Assembly (NCBI GenBank): GCA_017623295.1
Contig: JAGAPK010000072.1
Coordinates: 1-51,840 of the forward strand
Direction: 5' to 3'
DNA length: 51,840 nt
DNA from: Lachnospiraceae bacterium
GTDB taxonomy: Bacteria > Bacillota > Clostridia > Lachnospirales > Lachnospiraceae
In this document: one piece after another, positions 16,130 through 26,233 of the stretch
Numbering within the stretch: position 1 is the stretch's first letter
Layout of the letters: every line of letters begins with the position of its first letter
The notes under the pieces: generated by a model
Seen by the model: the letters and a program-made list of their open reading frames with translations, nothing else
Database searches by the model: none
Told to the model about the DNA's origin: nothing
Made by a program: the position numbers and the translations under genes

Positions 16130-16417
16130 ATGAAAATATTATTTCGCCAAAGCCCATGTCAATTCGATGTTGAAGATGAAATAGAACAAAAAAGACTTTC
16201 CCTTCGTGAAGAACTGCTTGAGGCAAAGCACGCTTTGGAAATTGCTTATTCGGGATTTGATAATGTAACAGACCCTGATTTAATAGACTGTTATATTTAT
16301 GAAGTGAATGCTGTCATGAAACGCTATAAATTTTTATTAGAACAGGCAGCAAAAATAGATTTGCTGCCTGAAGAAACTTACAATGAAACTTATAATAGCC
16401 TTACTCTTACAAACTAA
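16130..16417 (+). CDS. DUF2508 family protein (YaaL-like)
   Basis: 95 residues, acidic and helical, no membrane segment. The D-x-E-D-E-I-E-Q, LLEAKHALEIAYSGFDNVTDPDLIDCYIYEVNAVMKRYKFLL pattern is that of DUF2508/YaaL proteins, small proteins of unknown function encoded beside bofA in spore formers. The start is the ATG at 16130, seven nt after GGAGG. Its stop overlaps the convergent fliS stop by three bases and there is no terminator between them. Confidence 0.8.
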   Translation: MKILFRQSPCQFDVEDEIEQKRLSLREELLEAKHALEIAYSGFDNVTDPDLIDCYIYEVNAVMKRYKFLLEQAAKIDLLPEETYNETYNSLTLTN

Positions 16418-16890
16418 ACACAGAAACCTCGATTTGCTGATGGGTCTGTAATACTTTCTGTCAAAGTATTTCTGCCATAGGTAAGTCCTGCATATACGGT
16501 CTGGGTATTTCCCATAACCGGACCGGATGTATCCTGTGTTTCCAGTTGTTTATATGCTTTGTGAAGCTCTTTAATAACCGCTTCCACATGATTCAGGTTC
16601 TCTGCTTCATAATGCATACTTGCCTGTACCAGTTCGCGATTAATGTACAGATACAACTGTAAAAGGTTTTGTGCCAGTTCATATTCGAAATGAAGGGAGG
16701 CTGTAAGCTCATTCATGCAGCCTCTGATTTTGCGGATTGCATTTTTATAAGCCGCCTTATCTTCTTCTTTCAGTGCATCTTTTGCCTCATCAAGATAAAG
16801 CAAAATCATCTCATATAAAATCGTAATCAACTGTGTCTTATTCGCCTGTGTAATGCGCAATGTATATTCCTGCTTCAATTCCTTCGTCAT
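16414..16890 (-). CDS. fliS: Flagellar export chaperone FliS
   Basis: 158 residues, helical. The N-terminal TKELKQEYTLRITQANKTQLITILYE block and the spacing of four helices match FliS, which holds flagellin C-terminal helices unfolded until export. The tail after about 130 is Thr/Ser-rich and variable. It directly follows the flagellin gene (39-nt gap), its client. The start is the ATG at 16890, after AAAGGA; a TTG at 16914 in frame lacks an SD. Confidence 0.88.
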   Translation of the reverse strand: MTKELKQEYTLRITQANKTQLITILYEMILLYLDEAKDALKEEDKAAYKNAIRKIRGCMNELTASLHFEYELAQNLLQLYLYINRELVQASMHYEAENLNHVEAVIKELHKAYKQLETQDTSGPVMGNTQTVYAGLTYGRNTLTESITDPSANRGFCV

Positions 16891-16929
16891 ATACGTTTCC
16901 TTTCTATAGGTCAAAACCTACAACACCCA

Positions 16930-18081
16930 TTACTGTAATAACTGCAATACCTGAGAAGGTCTTTCATTTGCCTGTGCTAACATAGAAGTAGCCGCCTGTG
17001 CAACTACCTGCTGTGTTGTATAATATGTCATTTCTTCTGCCATATCAACATCCATGATACGGGAATAAGATGATGTCATGTTTTCATTTGTAACATCCAG
17101 ATTGCTGATTGTATGCTCCAGACGATTCTGATAAGCACCCAGACGGCTTCTTGCATCAGATACATACAAAATCGCATGTTTTACGGTATCAATAGCATCC
17201 GTACTTTTCTCCTGTGTGGTTACATCTGTATTGGTAATTCCAAGTCTCTGTAAAGAAATCTCAGGAATACGAATTTCCAGAATTTGTCCTTCGTTCGCAC
17301 CAATCTGTGTATCCATTGCACCGATACCGGTAACATCTAATTCCAATGCGGCAAAAGAAACATCATTATAATCCACAATATTTCCATTTGCATCTTCTAC
17401 CGGAGATGGAGTGATATCAACTGTCAATTCAAATCCTTTACTGTCCTCAATTGTGATAGAATTTTCGCCTACTTCGGATATTTTAACACCCTTCGGGAAT
17501 CCATCACCCGCTGTAAAAGTAGCCTGTGTTGCATTCAAATCAATTTTACCATCTGCCTGATAAATAACAGTAAGTGCATCAATTGTGTATACTTTATCAA
17601 TAACATCATCGCTATAATGTGCAACTTTGGCATTTAAGTTATTTGTATAACCTTTTAAGTCAAAACTTCCATCCAGAATCGGCTGTCCGTTAAACTCAGT
17701 ATCCTCTGCAACTCTGGTAATTTCATCCTTTAACTGAACTAATTCCTGGTTCAGAGTTTCACGGTCCGTTGTTGTCAAAGAGCCTGTTGCTCCTTTAACT
17801 GCAAGCTCATTCATTCTCTGCAGCATATCATGTACTTCTGTTAAAGCACCATCTGCTGTTTCGATAATATTGATACCTGTGTTAGCATTCTGGGTTGCTA
17901 CGGAAATACCTTCAATCTGTGCATTCATTCTACGACCGATTGCATAACCGGATGGATTATCTTTCGCACTGTTTACCTTCAAACCGGAAGATAATCTCTC
18001 CAAAGATGTTGATACTCTTCTATCTGCTATGTTCAACGAATTGTTTGCTCTCATCGCCGATGCATTGTAATTAATTCTCAT
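16930..18081 (-). CDS. fliC: Flagellin
   Basis: 383 residues. Conserved D0/D1 domains are at both ends: N-terminal MRINYNASAMRANNSL... with SLERLSSGLKVNSAKDNPSGYAI, and a C-terminal segment with AEEMTYYTTQQVVAQAATSMLAQAN. The middle (about 140-295) is a short variable surface domain. It is exported unfolded through the flagellar type III apparatus and polymerises into the filament. SD GGAGG precedes the ATG. The gene is only 18 nt after the DUF6240 gene, so it is cotranscribed with it and with fliS. Confidence 0.97.
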   Translation of the reverse strand: MRINYNASAMRANNSLNIADRRVSTSLERLSSGLKVNSAKDNPSGYAIGRRMNAQIEGISVATQNANTGINIIETADGALTEVHDMLQRMNELAVKGATGSLTTTDRETLNQELVQLKDEITRVAEDTEFNGQPILDGSFDLKGYTNNLNAKVAHYSDDVIDKVYTIDALTVIYQADGKIDLNATQATFTAGDGFPKGVKISEVGENSITIEDSKGFELTVDITPSPVEDANGNIVDYNDVSFAALELDVTGIGAMDTQIGANEGQILEIRIPEISLQRLGITNTDVTTQEKSTDAIDTVKHAILYVSDARSRLGAYQNRLEHTISNLDVTNENMTSSYSRIMDVDMAEEMTYYTTQQVVAQAATSMLAQANERPSQVLQLLQ

Positions 18082-18099
18082 TTTGTATTCCTCCTGATT

Positions 18100-21000
18100 C
18101 TATGCTTTAATTACTGTGATAAAGGCTTTGGCTATCTGATATAAATCAGCAGTTTCTACCGCTGCATCACTGGAACCTTCTGCTGCTTCAAAGGTATTCA
18201 AATCCAAATCTTTGTTATACATTACACCAATGCTGCCAAGTTCTAATTTGCTCTGCACCAGAGATTCTACCTGTGTCTTAAACTCAGCCTGAAGTTTCTC
18301 TTCTTTGCCTTGTAAAATTTCTGTACCTTCTGTGGTGCTACATGCAACATATCCGGATACTTTACCGTTTCGAACACTGAACTGTGCTGCAACCTTGCCA
18401 TAACTTTCCGTTTCCAAAGTCGCTTTTACTTTACCACTTTCATCATTTCCATGAAGCACCTTCAAATGGATTGCTGTTGTTTCACCATTGATCTCCACCG
18501 GCACTTGATAATTTTCTTCCTTTGCCAGATTTCCGGCTAATGCCAGCTGTTTGTGACAACTCTGAATGGTCTTCAAATCAAGATAACCATTGCTACTGTC
18601 TTCCTGTGACTCTTCCAGAACTTCTTCATATACCTGTTGCAATTCTTCATAGGCTTCCTGCATGGATTCTTTATCCACCATAGCTTCCTGCAAATGAGAA
18701 ATTGCATCCTTTACTTTATCTTTATCGGCAGATTTTATAAATTCATTCAGCTTTCGATAGAGAAAACCTTTGGAATTCATTAACATATCTGCTGCTAACA
18801 GGTTATTTGTCGTAACAGGCTGCTTATTATTAAGCAATTCATTCACAATGCTGTCATCTACTTGACTCGCCTGTCTGTATTCCTGTAACTGCTCATTTAA
18901 GTATTCCTTTTCCATTGCCGGTTCTTCAAAATCTGCCATTTTATCTGCTGTTTCTCCGGCGAGATTCTGAACATAATTACCAAACCCACTTTCAATCTGT
19001 TCGGTAATCGATGCATTTCGAAGAACCGATTCCATTCCGCCAAAAGAATCATCTACGGAATAATCCATACCATGCTTTTTGTTACTGCGTACTGCACTCA
19101 ACAGATTTTTAAAAGAAAGCTCTGCGCCATTATTTAAAAGAGTTCCGATTGCCGCATCATCGGTTTTTTCAATCTGACGAAGCATACGGTATATACCGAT
19201 GTACGCATCTCTTTCTGAATCGGTTATTTCGTTATTTTTCTCCAATTTATACAAGAATTTGCTGTATTTCTCGTTTTCCTGTTCTTTGCTATACTGTGTA
19301 GAATCCAGATATTCATTTAACTGTGCCATTGACATTTCCAATGGATTCTGACCATCACGGATTGCCTGCAAAGTCGCTGCCGGAGTCATTTTTTCAATAA
19401 CACGACGAAGTTCTAAATCGGATTCCTTCACTGCCTGAATATTTTCTTCTGTCAGCTCCATACTGTTATAGCCAAGAATACGAACGGCACGACGATTTTC
19501 TTCTGTCAGCTCTAAGTTCATATCCTGTAAAATATCATCCACATTGCGGAACGCTTTACGGATAGAATCGCCCATATCAGCTCTTGGTGCTGTCATCAGT
19601 GTTTCATATTTCTCCTGTGCCTGCTCATAAGCATTCTTTAAAGCAATACCACCAATATGTACCTGATTTAAAGTAAAATCTTCGGCAGTTGCTTTAAATC
19701 TTCCGGCAATATCAATTGGTAAATAAGGAATTTCTTCAATCTTACTGCGTGTTTCTGTATAAAGCGCCGCCTTTTCTGCCGCTTTATTTACATCTGCTTC
19801 ACCAAACAAAAGCTGCTTCTGATTAGATTCTATCTGTTTCAGTGATTCTACTAACTGCTCTAATTCTGCTGTATCAATGGAATAACCACTGGCAATCAGC
19901 TTATAATTTGCTTCAATTGTCATCATCAGACGAACTTCTTCCAACTGTCGTCTTGCCGTGATATTGCCAAAGTTCTCTGTATCGTTGACATTTATTGTCA
20001 TAGTTGCTACAGAACCATTCTGCTGTGCTGCATTATCTACAACCTTGTTATTCGCAACAGCTTTCTCTTCAACAATCTGTTTCTGTGCTGCCTGCAAATT
20101 AGCCAGATTCAGTTTCTTACCTTCTGCTACAGTTTTATCCACAGCTTCTTCCGTAATCTGTGCAAATTTTTCCACATAAGAAACAGCTTTTTCCAGATTG
20201 CTTCTGCCATCTGCCAAGTTGGCATTACCAGCCTTCTTACCATCGGAAATTGCAGCGGCAATTGCGGAAAGAATGTCTTCCATTTTTTGTGGAAAAGTCA
20301 GTGTACTCAGCTGATGATAACTCTCTACTGCCTCCGGGGTCAGCGGAACGCCTTTTTCAACCAGCCACTTTGCATTTTCCAAAGTTTCTCCGCTAATCTC
20401 AAGACCAGCCTGTTCAATTACCTTCTCCATCTGAGGCTGTAACTGCTGCCAGTTAAATTCATCCGCTTTCTTCGCATAATAACCGGAAACACCGTCTGCA
20501 TAATAGCCTTTACCCTGTCTGCTGCCATCTGCAGTAGAGCTGAAATCTGCCCGGTAAATGGCATCTATCGTAGGCTCCATATGATTTTCCACCATATATT
20601 TTGCTGCGCCTTCTGTTAATTCCTGTACAGCTGCTGCTTTACCATATGCTTTTTTCGCATCCTGAACATTTTCTTCTGTCACAGGAACATCATGTGCCTT
20701 AAACTGCTTGCATAACTCCTGCGCAAAAGCCTCGCTTCCGGTAATTTCCTTCAGTGTTTCTTCATCTATCTGATCGGTATAACCGGCAACCTGTGTACCG
20801 CCTTTTATCAGCTCTGTCTTTATTTTATCAACAATGGTAACTACTTCTTCAATTTCCATGTCTCCCGGCTGATATCCGTCTTTCATCATTTCATTGAAAT
20901 CTTCCGTAGACATAGAATTAGACATAACTGTCATATAGTCTCTCTGCACGGCAATATCTACCTGCCCTGCATCCTGCATAACCTCTTCTGCGGTCTTTCC

Positions 21001-21156
21001 TTGACCTTTGTAAGCGTTGTTATCCATAACTGTGCCAGAAATGTCTAATGCAAATATATCCGTCTGACCATTCCTTGTCATTCGGATATCCTGATATGAA
21101 GTTGTCACCCTGTCTACATTTTGATTCGTGTTATTATTATCAAAAGAAATTTTCAT
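18100..21156 (-). CDS. DUF6240 giant flagellar-associated protein with FliK-like C terminus
   Basis: 1018 residues, soluble, mainly helical and acidic, without a signal peptide. It resembles the DUF6240 family found beside flagellin in Lachnospiraceae. Internal repeats of ELTEENRRAVRIL/ELTEENIQAVKES type (near 550-590) suggest duplicated helical units. Residues about 885-985 (PVEINGE..., GKVKATLETESYGKVAAQFS, then a helical VESLVQSKLELGSIGV block) have the pattern of the FliK hook-length-control C-terminal domain. Role is unknown; hook-length or export-switch control is my inference. The start is the ATG at 21156, eight nt after GAGG. Confidence 0.7.
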   Translation of the reverse strand: MKISFDNNNTNQNVDRVTTSYQDIRMTRNGQTDIFALDISGTVMDNNAYKGQGKTAEEVMQDAGQVDIAVQRDYMTVMSNSMSTEDFNEMMKDGYQPGDMEIEEVVTIVDKIKTELIKGGTQVAGYTDQIDEETLKEITGSEAFAQELCKQFKAHDVPVTEENVQDAKKAYGKAAAVQELTEGAAKYMVENHMEPTIDAIYRADFSSTADGSRQGKGYYADGVSGYYAKKADEFNWQQLQPQMEKVIEQAGLEISGETLENAKWLVEKGVPLTPEAVESYHQLSTLTFPQKMEDILSAIAAAISDGKKAGNANLADGRSNLEKAVSYVEKFAQITEEAVDKTVAEGKKLNLANLQAAQKQIVEEKAVANNKVVDNAAQQNGSVATMTINVNDTENFGNITARRQLEEVRLMMTIEANYKLIASGYSIDTAELEQLVESLKQIESNQKQLLFGEADVNKAAEKAALYTETRSKIEEIPYLPIDIAGRFKATAEDFTLNQVHIGGIALKNAYEQAQEKYETLMTAPRADMGDSIRKAFRNVDDILQDMNLELTEENRRAVRILGYNSMELTEENIQAVKESDLELRRVIEKMTPAATLQAIRDGQNPLEMSMAQLNEYLDSTQYSKEQENEKYSKFLYKLEKNNEITDSERDAYIGIYRMLRQIEKTDDAAIGTLLNNGAELSFKNLLSAVRSNKKHGMDYSVDDSFGGMESVLRNASITEQIESGFGNYVQNLAGETADKMADFEEPAMEKEYLNEQLQEYRQASQVDDSIVNELLNNKQPVTTNNLLAADMLMNSKGFLYRKLNEFIKSADKDKVKDAISHLQEAMVDKESMQEAYEELQQVYEEVLEESQEDSSNGYLDLKTIQSCHKQLALAGNLAKEENYQVPVEINGETTAIHLKVLHGNDESGKVKATLETESYGKVAAQFSVRNGKVSGYVACSTTEGTEILQGKEEKLQAEFKTQVESLVQSKLELGSIGVMYNKDLDLNTFEAAEGSSDAAVETADLYQIAKAFITVIKA

Positions 21157-21189
21157 ACACATACCTCATGTAGTGGTTTCAGATTTTTT

Positions 21190-21225
21190 TAATACAAAAA
21201 GGTGAATGCATTTCTACATTCACCC
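21190..21225 (-). terminator. Rho-independent terminator of glgB
   Basis: Stem arms 21201-21208 and 21217-21224 with an 8-nt loop, followed on the minus strand by TTTTT (21196-21200) and further T-rich DNA. It lies about 50 nt after the glgB stop and just inside the start region of the sigma-28-type promoter. Confidence 0.82.
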
Positions 21226-21228
21226 TTT

Positions 21229-21255
21229 ATTTCGGCATACTTTGGGATTTTCTTA
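21229..21255 (-). promoter_or_regulatory. Candidate sigma-28 (SigD) flagellar promoter
   Basis: Minus-strand TAAG (21252-21255), 15-bp spacer, GCCGAAAT (21229-21236), against the consensus TAAA-N15-GCCGATAA. The position suits the DUF6240-fliC-fliS unit. Transcription would begin near 21222, inside the upstream arm of the glgB terminator. Confidence 0.6.
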
Positions 21256-21273
21256 ACCGTTTCCCATATGAAA

Positions 21274-23208
21274 TTAGAATAAGAAAACTGCTGCTGTAAA
21301 TGGCGGTAAATCAAAACAGATAGAATAATCTTTGTAATTGCAGGTTCCTTTAACTGCTGTTACTTCTGCCGGAATTTCATTTCCGTTACCACCAAATCGC
21401 TTTTCATCACTGTTCAAAAGCAGTTTATATTTCTTTTTCTTTGGAACTCCAACTTTAAAATCCTTACGCATCATCGGAGTCATATTAAGAACAAATAAAA
21501 TATTGTTCTTTCCGGTTTCATCTTTACGGAAAAAGCTATATGTGCTGCGTTCTGCATCATCAGCATTAAGCCATTCAAAACCGCCCCAGTCATTATCAAT
21601 GGAATACATGGCCGGATATTTACGGTAAATCTTAAGTAGCTCTTTCACATACTCGTGCATACCTCGATTCTGTTCTTCGCCAAGTAAGAACCAGTCAAGT
21701 TCTCTTTCTTCACTCCACTCTCTTTCCTGACCGAAATCCTGTCCCATGAAAAGAAGTTTTTTACCCGAATGTCCAAACATATAAGTATAACCAACTCGTA
21801 AGTTAGCATATTTATCTACCTGATAACCCGGCATCTTATTTACCATTGAGCACTTCAGATGTACGACTTCATCATGTGATAATGGTAAAATATAATTTTC
21901 GCTGTTATTATAGCTCATTGCAAAAGTCATTGCATAATGGTTATTTTTACGGAAATATGGATCAAGCTTCATATATTCACAGAAATCATGCATCCATCCC
22001 ATATTCCATTTAAAGCTAAAGCCTAAACCGCCGTCTTCAATTTTACCGGTAACAAGCGGCCATGCAGTTGATTCTTCTGCAATTGTTAAAAATCCCGGAT
22101 ATGTACCAAGTACAACAGAATTTAAATGACGGAAAAACTCAATTGCTTCGAGGTTTTTATTTCCACCATATTTATTGGCTACCCACTGTCCGTCTTTTTT
22201 ACCATAATCCAGATATAACATGGAAGCAACCGCATCTACACGAATACCGTCAATATGATATTCTTTAATCCAGAATAAAGCATTGGCAATTAAGAAATTC
22301 TTTACTTCTGTTTTGCCATAATTGAAAATCTTGGTTCCCCAGTCAGGATGTTCTCCCTTTCTTGGGTCCGGATCTTCGAAAATACACTGTCCGTCAAATC
22401 TGCCAAGTCCATGTGCATCCGTTGCAAAATGTGCCGGTACCCAGTCCAGAATAACACCAATTTTATTTTTATGAAGTTTATTAATCAGATACATAAAGTC
22501 TTCCGGATTACCATGTCTGGAAGTTGGTGCATAATATCCGGTTACCTGATAACCCCAGGAGCCATCAAACGGATACTCTGCAATACCCATCAATTCAATA
22601 TGGGTATACTGCATTTCTTTCAAATACTCTACGATTCTGTCCGCAAACTCTCTGTAATTGTAAAAGCCTTCCGGTGTTCCGTCCGGATGCTTCATCCAGG
22701 AACCAATGTGACATTCATAAATTGCCATCGGCTCTTTGTTATAATCTTTGCCGACACGGCTTTCCATCCATGCGCTGTCGCTCCATTTGAATTTTGATAT
22801 ATCAAATGTTTTGGACGCGTTACCCGGACGCATTTCTGCATAGTTTGCAAAAGGATCGGCTTTGTACAACTTCTCCCCTGACGGCGTTTCAATCAGATAT
22901 TTATATAATTCGTTCTCTCCAACCCCCGGAATGAATAGCTGATGGATACCGCCCGGACCAATCTTCTTCATTTCATGAATTTCTTCATTCCAACCATTAA
23001 AAGTACCAATTACATGAACTTTCGCTGCATTTGGTGCCCATACAGCAAAGAACATACCTTTTACTCCGTCTTCAACAGATGGATGCGCACCGAGCTTCTT
23101 ATAAATGTCATAGTGTGTTCCTTGTGCAAACAGATACTGGTCATCCTCTGAAATGAATACCTTCTGCTCTGTGTCTTTTGGGTTCTTTTTTTCTGTTTTT
23201 ACTGCCAT
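21274..23208 (-). CDS. glgB: 1,4-alpha-glucan branching enzyme (GlgB)
   Basis: 644 residues, GH13 family. An N-terminal CBM48-type beta domain (about 35-135, with FAVWAPNAAKVHVIGTFNGW) precedes the (beta/alpha)8 barrel. Catalytic residues are in place: nucleophile Asp325 (GIRVDA), the acid/base Glu in IAEEST (378/379) and transition-state Asp446 (LSHDEVVH). It makes alpha-1,6 branches in glycogen. The gene starts 21 nt after the stop of the TPR/pseudo-AAA gene and probably shares its promoter. No other glycogen gene is in the window. Confidence 0.96.
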   Translation of the reverse strand: MAVKTEKKNPKDTEQKVFISEDDQYLFAQGTHYDIYKKLGAHPSVEDGVKGMFFAVWAPNAAKVHVIGTFNGWNEEIHEMKKIGPGGIHQLFIPGVGENELYKYLIETPSGEKLYKADPFANYAEMRPGNASKTFDISKFKWSDSAWMESRVGKDYNKEPMAIYECHIGSWMKHPDGTPEGFYNYREFADRIVEYLKEMQYTHIELMGIAEYPFDGSWGYQVTGYYAPTSRHGNPEDFMYLINKLHKNKIGVILDWVPAHFATDAHGLGRFDGQCIFEDPDPRKGEHPDWGTKIFNYGKTEVKNFLIANALFWIKEYHIDGIRVDAVASMLYLDYGKKDGQWVANKYGGNKNLEAIEFFRHLNSVVLGTYPGFLTIAEESTAWPLVTGKIEDGGLGFSFKWNMGWMHDFCEYMKLDPYFRKNNHYAMTFAMSYNNSENYILPLSHDEVVHLKCSMVNKMPGYQVDKYANLRVGYTYMFGHSGKKLLFMGQDFGQEREWSEERELDWFLLGEEQNRGMHEYVKELLKIYRKYPAMYSIDNDWGGFEWLNADDAERSTYSFFRKDETGKNNILFVLNMTPMMRKDFKVGVPKKKKYKLLLNSDEKRFGGNGNEIPAEVTAVKGTCNYKDYSICFDLPPFTAAVFLF

Positions 23209-23229
23209 TGACTAATCCCCCACTTCTTT

Positions 23230-26028
23230 TTAATAATGCATGAAATCCTTCTCTCGTAAAATAATCATGTCTTCTTCATCATATCTTTTTGCTAATAAGA
23301 TATCCACAAAATGCTTTGGAGTTTTCTTATTTGCATAATAGATTGCTTCATCCACCAATTCTCTTACTTCTGCCAGAGTAACTTCATGGTCACTTGTCTG
23401 CATATCCGCAATTCTTGTATGCAATGCAAGAACACCAAATTCATCAATAGAATACTCCATATCTTCCGCATACTGTTTTGCATAAGCAACCAATGCCTCA
23501 TCATCTAATGGTTCAATGTCTACTCTTAGATTAATCGCATTTTTTAATACTGCATTCTTGGATAACAACTGGTTCATTTTCTGTTTTCTGTCTTCCAGAA
23601 TCAAAATCAGTCCCATGTTATCTTTCTCAAGAACTTTTGCTATCTTTGTCGCAGTTTCTGCTTTCAAATCAGAAGCTTTTTCGATAATCAGAGCCCCGTT
23701 ACTAAGCTTTGCAAAGGTCTCAGCAACATCCTTTTTGTTAAGAACAGCACCGGAAACTTTAGCAACTTTCCCCGAGAAATTGCTGTCGTTATACTGCATT
23801 TCGCGAATCAGACCTTTCGCCAGATTAATGGTACTTCCGTCTTCCTCACCGGTAATAATGACATTTCCTGTACAAGCCGCCAGGCTCATATTATCCAGAG
23901 TATGTACTAACTGTTCTCTGGATTTCTTATGATGTACGAATTGCCCAAATAATTCCTTCTCTTCTTCGGTCAACTCTCTTACGGACTGTCTGCTGTCAGA
24001 TGCATTTTCCTCATCTGCCTTTTCCGGCTCTGCTTCTTCCTGCTTGGAAACTTCTGTTTCTTCAACTATTGTATCTTCTTCCTGTTCCAAAGTCTCTTCT
24101 ACAGCTTCATCTGGTGATTCCTCTGCTGTCATGACTTCTTCTGCAATCACATTTTCCGGAATATTTGTTTCTTCAATTTCTTCTAATTCTTCTACTTCAT
24201 CCTCTGCCGTAACTGCTTCATCCATTGCTGGTTCCGGCACTACCTTCTTCTCTGCTGACGGCAGATTTGTCATAGAAGTTATCTTAACTGCTGCCTGTGG
24301 ATGAGATGGCGTATGCGCTGCTGTTTCTAACTCTTTCTCTGCTTCATCCGGTAAAATAACCTTTTTAATCGGAGGTTTTTCGGATTCTTTCATAATCGCT
24401 GCAACAAACGCTTTCTCCAGTTCCTCTAACAATCCTGTCTTCGTTGCTTCATCAAAATCAGCAAACAAACTGCCCGTATGCTCCAGAATTCGTTTCCGGA
24501 CATCTTCCATACGTTTCTGTTCATTTGTTCTCTTCATTTCTTCCCATTCAGCCATAATATCTTCAATACTCAGCTGTCCGGTAATCTGTTTCTCTACTGC
24601 TGTTTCATCCGGAATTGCCAGACTAATCTGTCCATCATATTCCTGAGATAAAACATCATCATATTTTGTTGGTTTTACATTTAAAGGCGTTAATACACCT
24701 GTCCTTGCTCCCGGAATACCTGCACTAAGATCCGGCTTCGGTTCTGCCATCGGCACAGTTTCTGATACCACCGGTTCTTTTGCTTTTTCCTGAAATACTG
24801 TCGGTTGAACTATCTTGCCGCCGATTTCCTGCAATTCGTCAGTGTCTTGCGGAAGTTCAATTTTCGGCATTTCAACTGTTTCCTGCAATAATGGCGCAAT
24901 CAACTGTTCCGTAATAGAAGGTTCTTTGGACTCTTCCAAGTCTTCTTCTATCTCATTCTCTTCATCCTCTGTTTCATCTTTTATTTCTTCCGGCTCATCT
25001 GGTTCTTCGGATTCTTCCTCGACTGCAACAGCCGCTTCTGTCATCGGTTCTTCTGCCGGAATCCCTGCTTCTTCCAGCATATCGGCACCAAACACTCTGG
25101 TCTGCTCTAAATCTGATTCTTCCGGCTGATTCTCGTCCTGTACCGCCGTTTCTTCTTCTGCCAGAATTTCTTTCATACTTTCTGCTAATGCCATCTGCAG
25201 ATTGATTGTATTATACTGACCAACATCTACGGTTTTTACTTCCGGAAGCTCTGTTGTCGGAGCCTCTTCCATGTATGGATCAATTTCTCTTTCACCTTCC
25301 GTACGCTGAATGTCTGAAACAGTCTGGGTATCGCCTTCCGGTTCCTCCGTATTCTCGCTTTCTGCTGCAATCTCTTCTGCTTCAGCTTTTTCCTCTTCTA
25401 TCTCTGCATCACGCAAAGCAATCCACGTATCATATCGTAATTGCTGATCGGCATTTAACGGAACATGTAAAGCCTTTAATTCCAATGCTTTCAGGACATA
25501 TTTTCCTTCTCCGAACCAAAGGAACATTTCGTCACATTCTTCAACACATTTCGTCGTTAATCCGATTCGATGATAAAGATATGCCAGTTCGTATGCCCAT
25601 TTCTCGCGGTAATCACGTTTCTTAAACTCTTCCAGAACAGCAATTCTTTCTTCCAGACTAACATCCTGCGCTTCGTATAAACGATACTGCAAAATATATC
25701 TTCCGGTATCTTTCGGTGCAATCTGTACGAATTCTTTATAATATTCGATTGCCTGCACGTATTCTTCCATTTTGATAGAAAGCTCACACAAAGAATAAAC
25801 AATCAATCTGCCTGTCGGGTGTTTTTCGTATGCTAATAATAAGATATCCTTACTTTCCTGATATCTTCTGTTAATCTTATATAAATCACTGATGGTACAT
25901 AACATCATGACACTTTTTACTCTGCGCCAATCAATTGTATCTGCAATTTTAACTGCCTCTGCAAATTCCCCTTCTGCGATTAATGCTTTAATTTCCTCTG
26001 CACGAACCTTATATTCATACTTATCCAA
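23230..26028 (-). CDS. TPR protein with long acidic linker and degenerate AAA-like C-terminal domain
   Basis: About 932 residues. The first 215 or so form TPR-like helical repeats ([30 protein letters not shown] and similar). A linker of nearly 500 residues, extremely rich in Glu, Val and Pro, follows. The last 220 residues fold like an AAA domain, but the P-loop position reads [12 protein letters not shown] (no GKT) and the Walker B position [11 protein letters not shown] lacks the Asp-Glu pair. It is probably a scaffold that cannot hydrolyse ATP. Relation to SpoVK/CbbX-type AAA proteins is suggested by the context TGNVIITG. The start is likely the TTG at 26028 after GAGGTGA; a GTG at 26037 overlaps that SD. 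Function unknown. Confidence 0.7.
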   Translation of the reverse strand: MDKYEYKVRAEEIKALIAEGEFAEAVKIADTIDWRRVKSVMMLCTISDLYKINRRYQESKDILLLAYEKHPTGRLIVYSLCELSIKMEEYVQAIEYYKEFVQIAPKDTGRYILQYRLYEAQDVSLEERIAVLEEFKKRDYREKWAYELAYLYHRIGLTTKCVEECDEMFLWFGEGKYVLKALELKALHVPLNADQQLRYDTWIALRDAEIEEEKAEAEEIAAESENTEEPEGDTQTVSDIQRTEGEREIDPYMEEAPTTELPEVKTVDVGQYNTINLQMALAESMKEILAEEETAVQDENQPEESDLEQTRVFGADMLEEAGIPAEEPMTEAAVAVEEESEEPDEPEEIKDETEDEENEIEEDLEESKEPSITEQLIAPLLQETVEMPKIELPQDTDELQEIGGKIVQPTVFQEKAKEPVVSETVPMAEPKPDLSAGIPGARTGVLTPLNVKPTKYDDVLSQEYDGQISLAIPDETAVEKQITGQLSIEDIMAEWEEMKRTNEQKRMEDVRKRILEHTGSLFADFDEATKTGLLEELEKAFVAAIMKESEKPPIKKVILPDEAEKELETAAHTPSHPQAAVKITSMTNLPSAEKKVVPEPAMDEAVTAEDEVEELEEIEETNIPENVIAEEVMTAEESPDEAVEETLEQEEDTIVEETEVSKQEEAEPEKADEENASDSRQSVRELTEEEKELFGQFVHHKKSREQLVHTLDNMSLAACTGNVIITGEEDGSTINLAKGLIREMQYNDSNFSGKVAKVSGAVLNKKDVAETFAKLSNGALIIEKASDLKAETATKIAKVLEKDNMGLILILEDRKQKMNQLLSKNAVLKNAINLRVDIEPLDDEALVAYAKQYAEDMEYSIDEFGVLALHTRIADMQTSDHEVTLAEVRELVDEAIYYANKKTPKHFVDILLAKRYDEEDMIILREKDFMHY

Positions 26029-26134
26029 GGTGCTCACCTCATATATTGTATTTTACATTTCACTTTTTCACATAGTAATCCTATTATTACTGTCTTAGTT
26101 TACCATAGGCGAATATCAATGTAAACAAATATAA

Positions 26135-26188
26135 AGAAAAAAATAGCACCTCCAGCTTGGTATTTATACCCAAAATATGGAGATGCTA
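26135..26188 (-). terminator. Rho-independent terminator of rsmA
   Basis: Arms TAGCACCTCCA (26144-26154) and TGGAGATGCTA (26178-26188) pair with one wobble; a second GGTAT/ATACC hairpin is inside the loop. On the minus strand a T run follows (26135-26143). Confidence 0.82.
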
Positions 26189-26233
26189 TAATACATTGTT
26201 CCATGATATTGTATTTTATCCGTATCCCGCCTT

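Noticed and set aside
23516-25625. Several long plus-strand reading frames opposite the TPR/pseudo-AAA gene, Ser-rich
   Set aside because: They mirror the Glu-rich linker of the real gene in antisense (Glu codons read as Ser/Phe), have no SD and no family resemblance.
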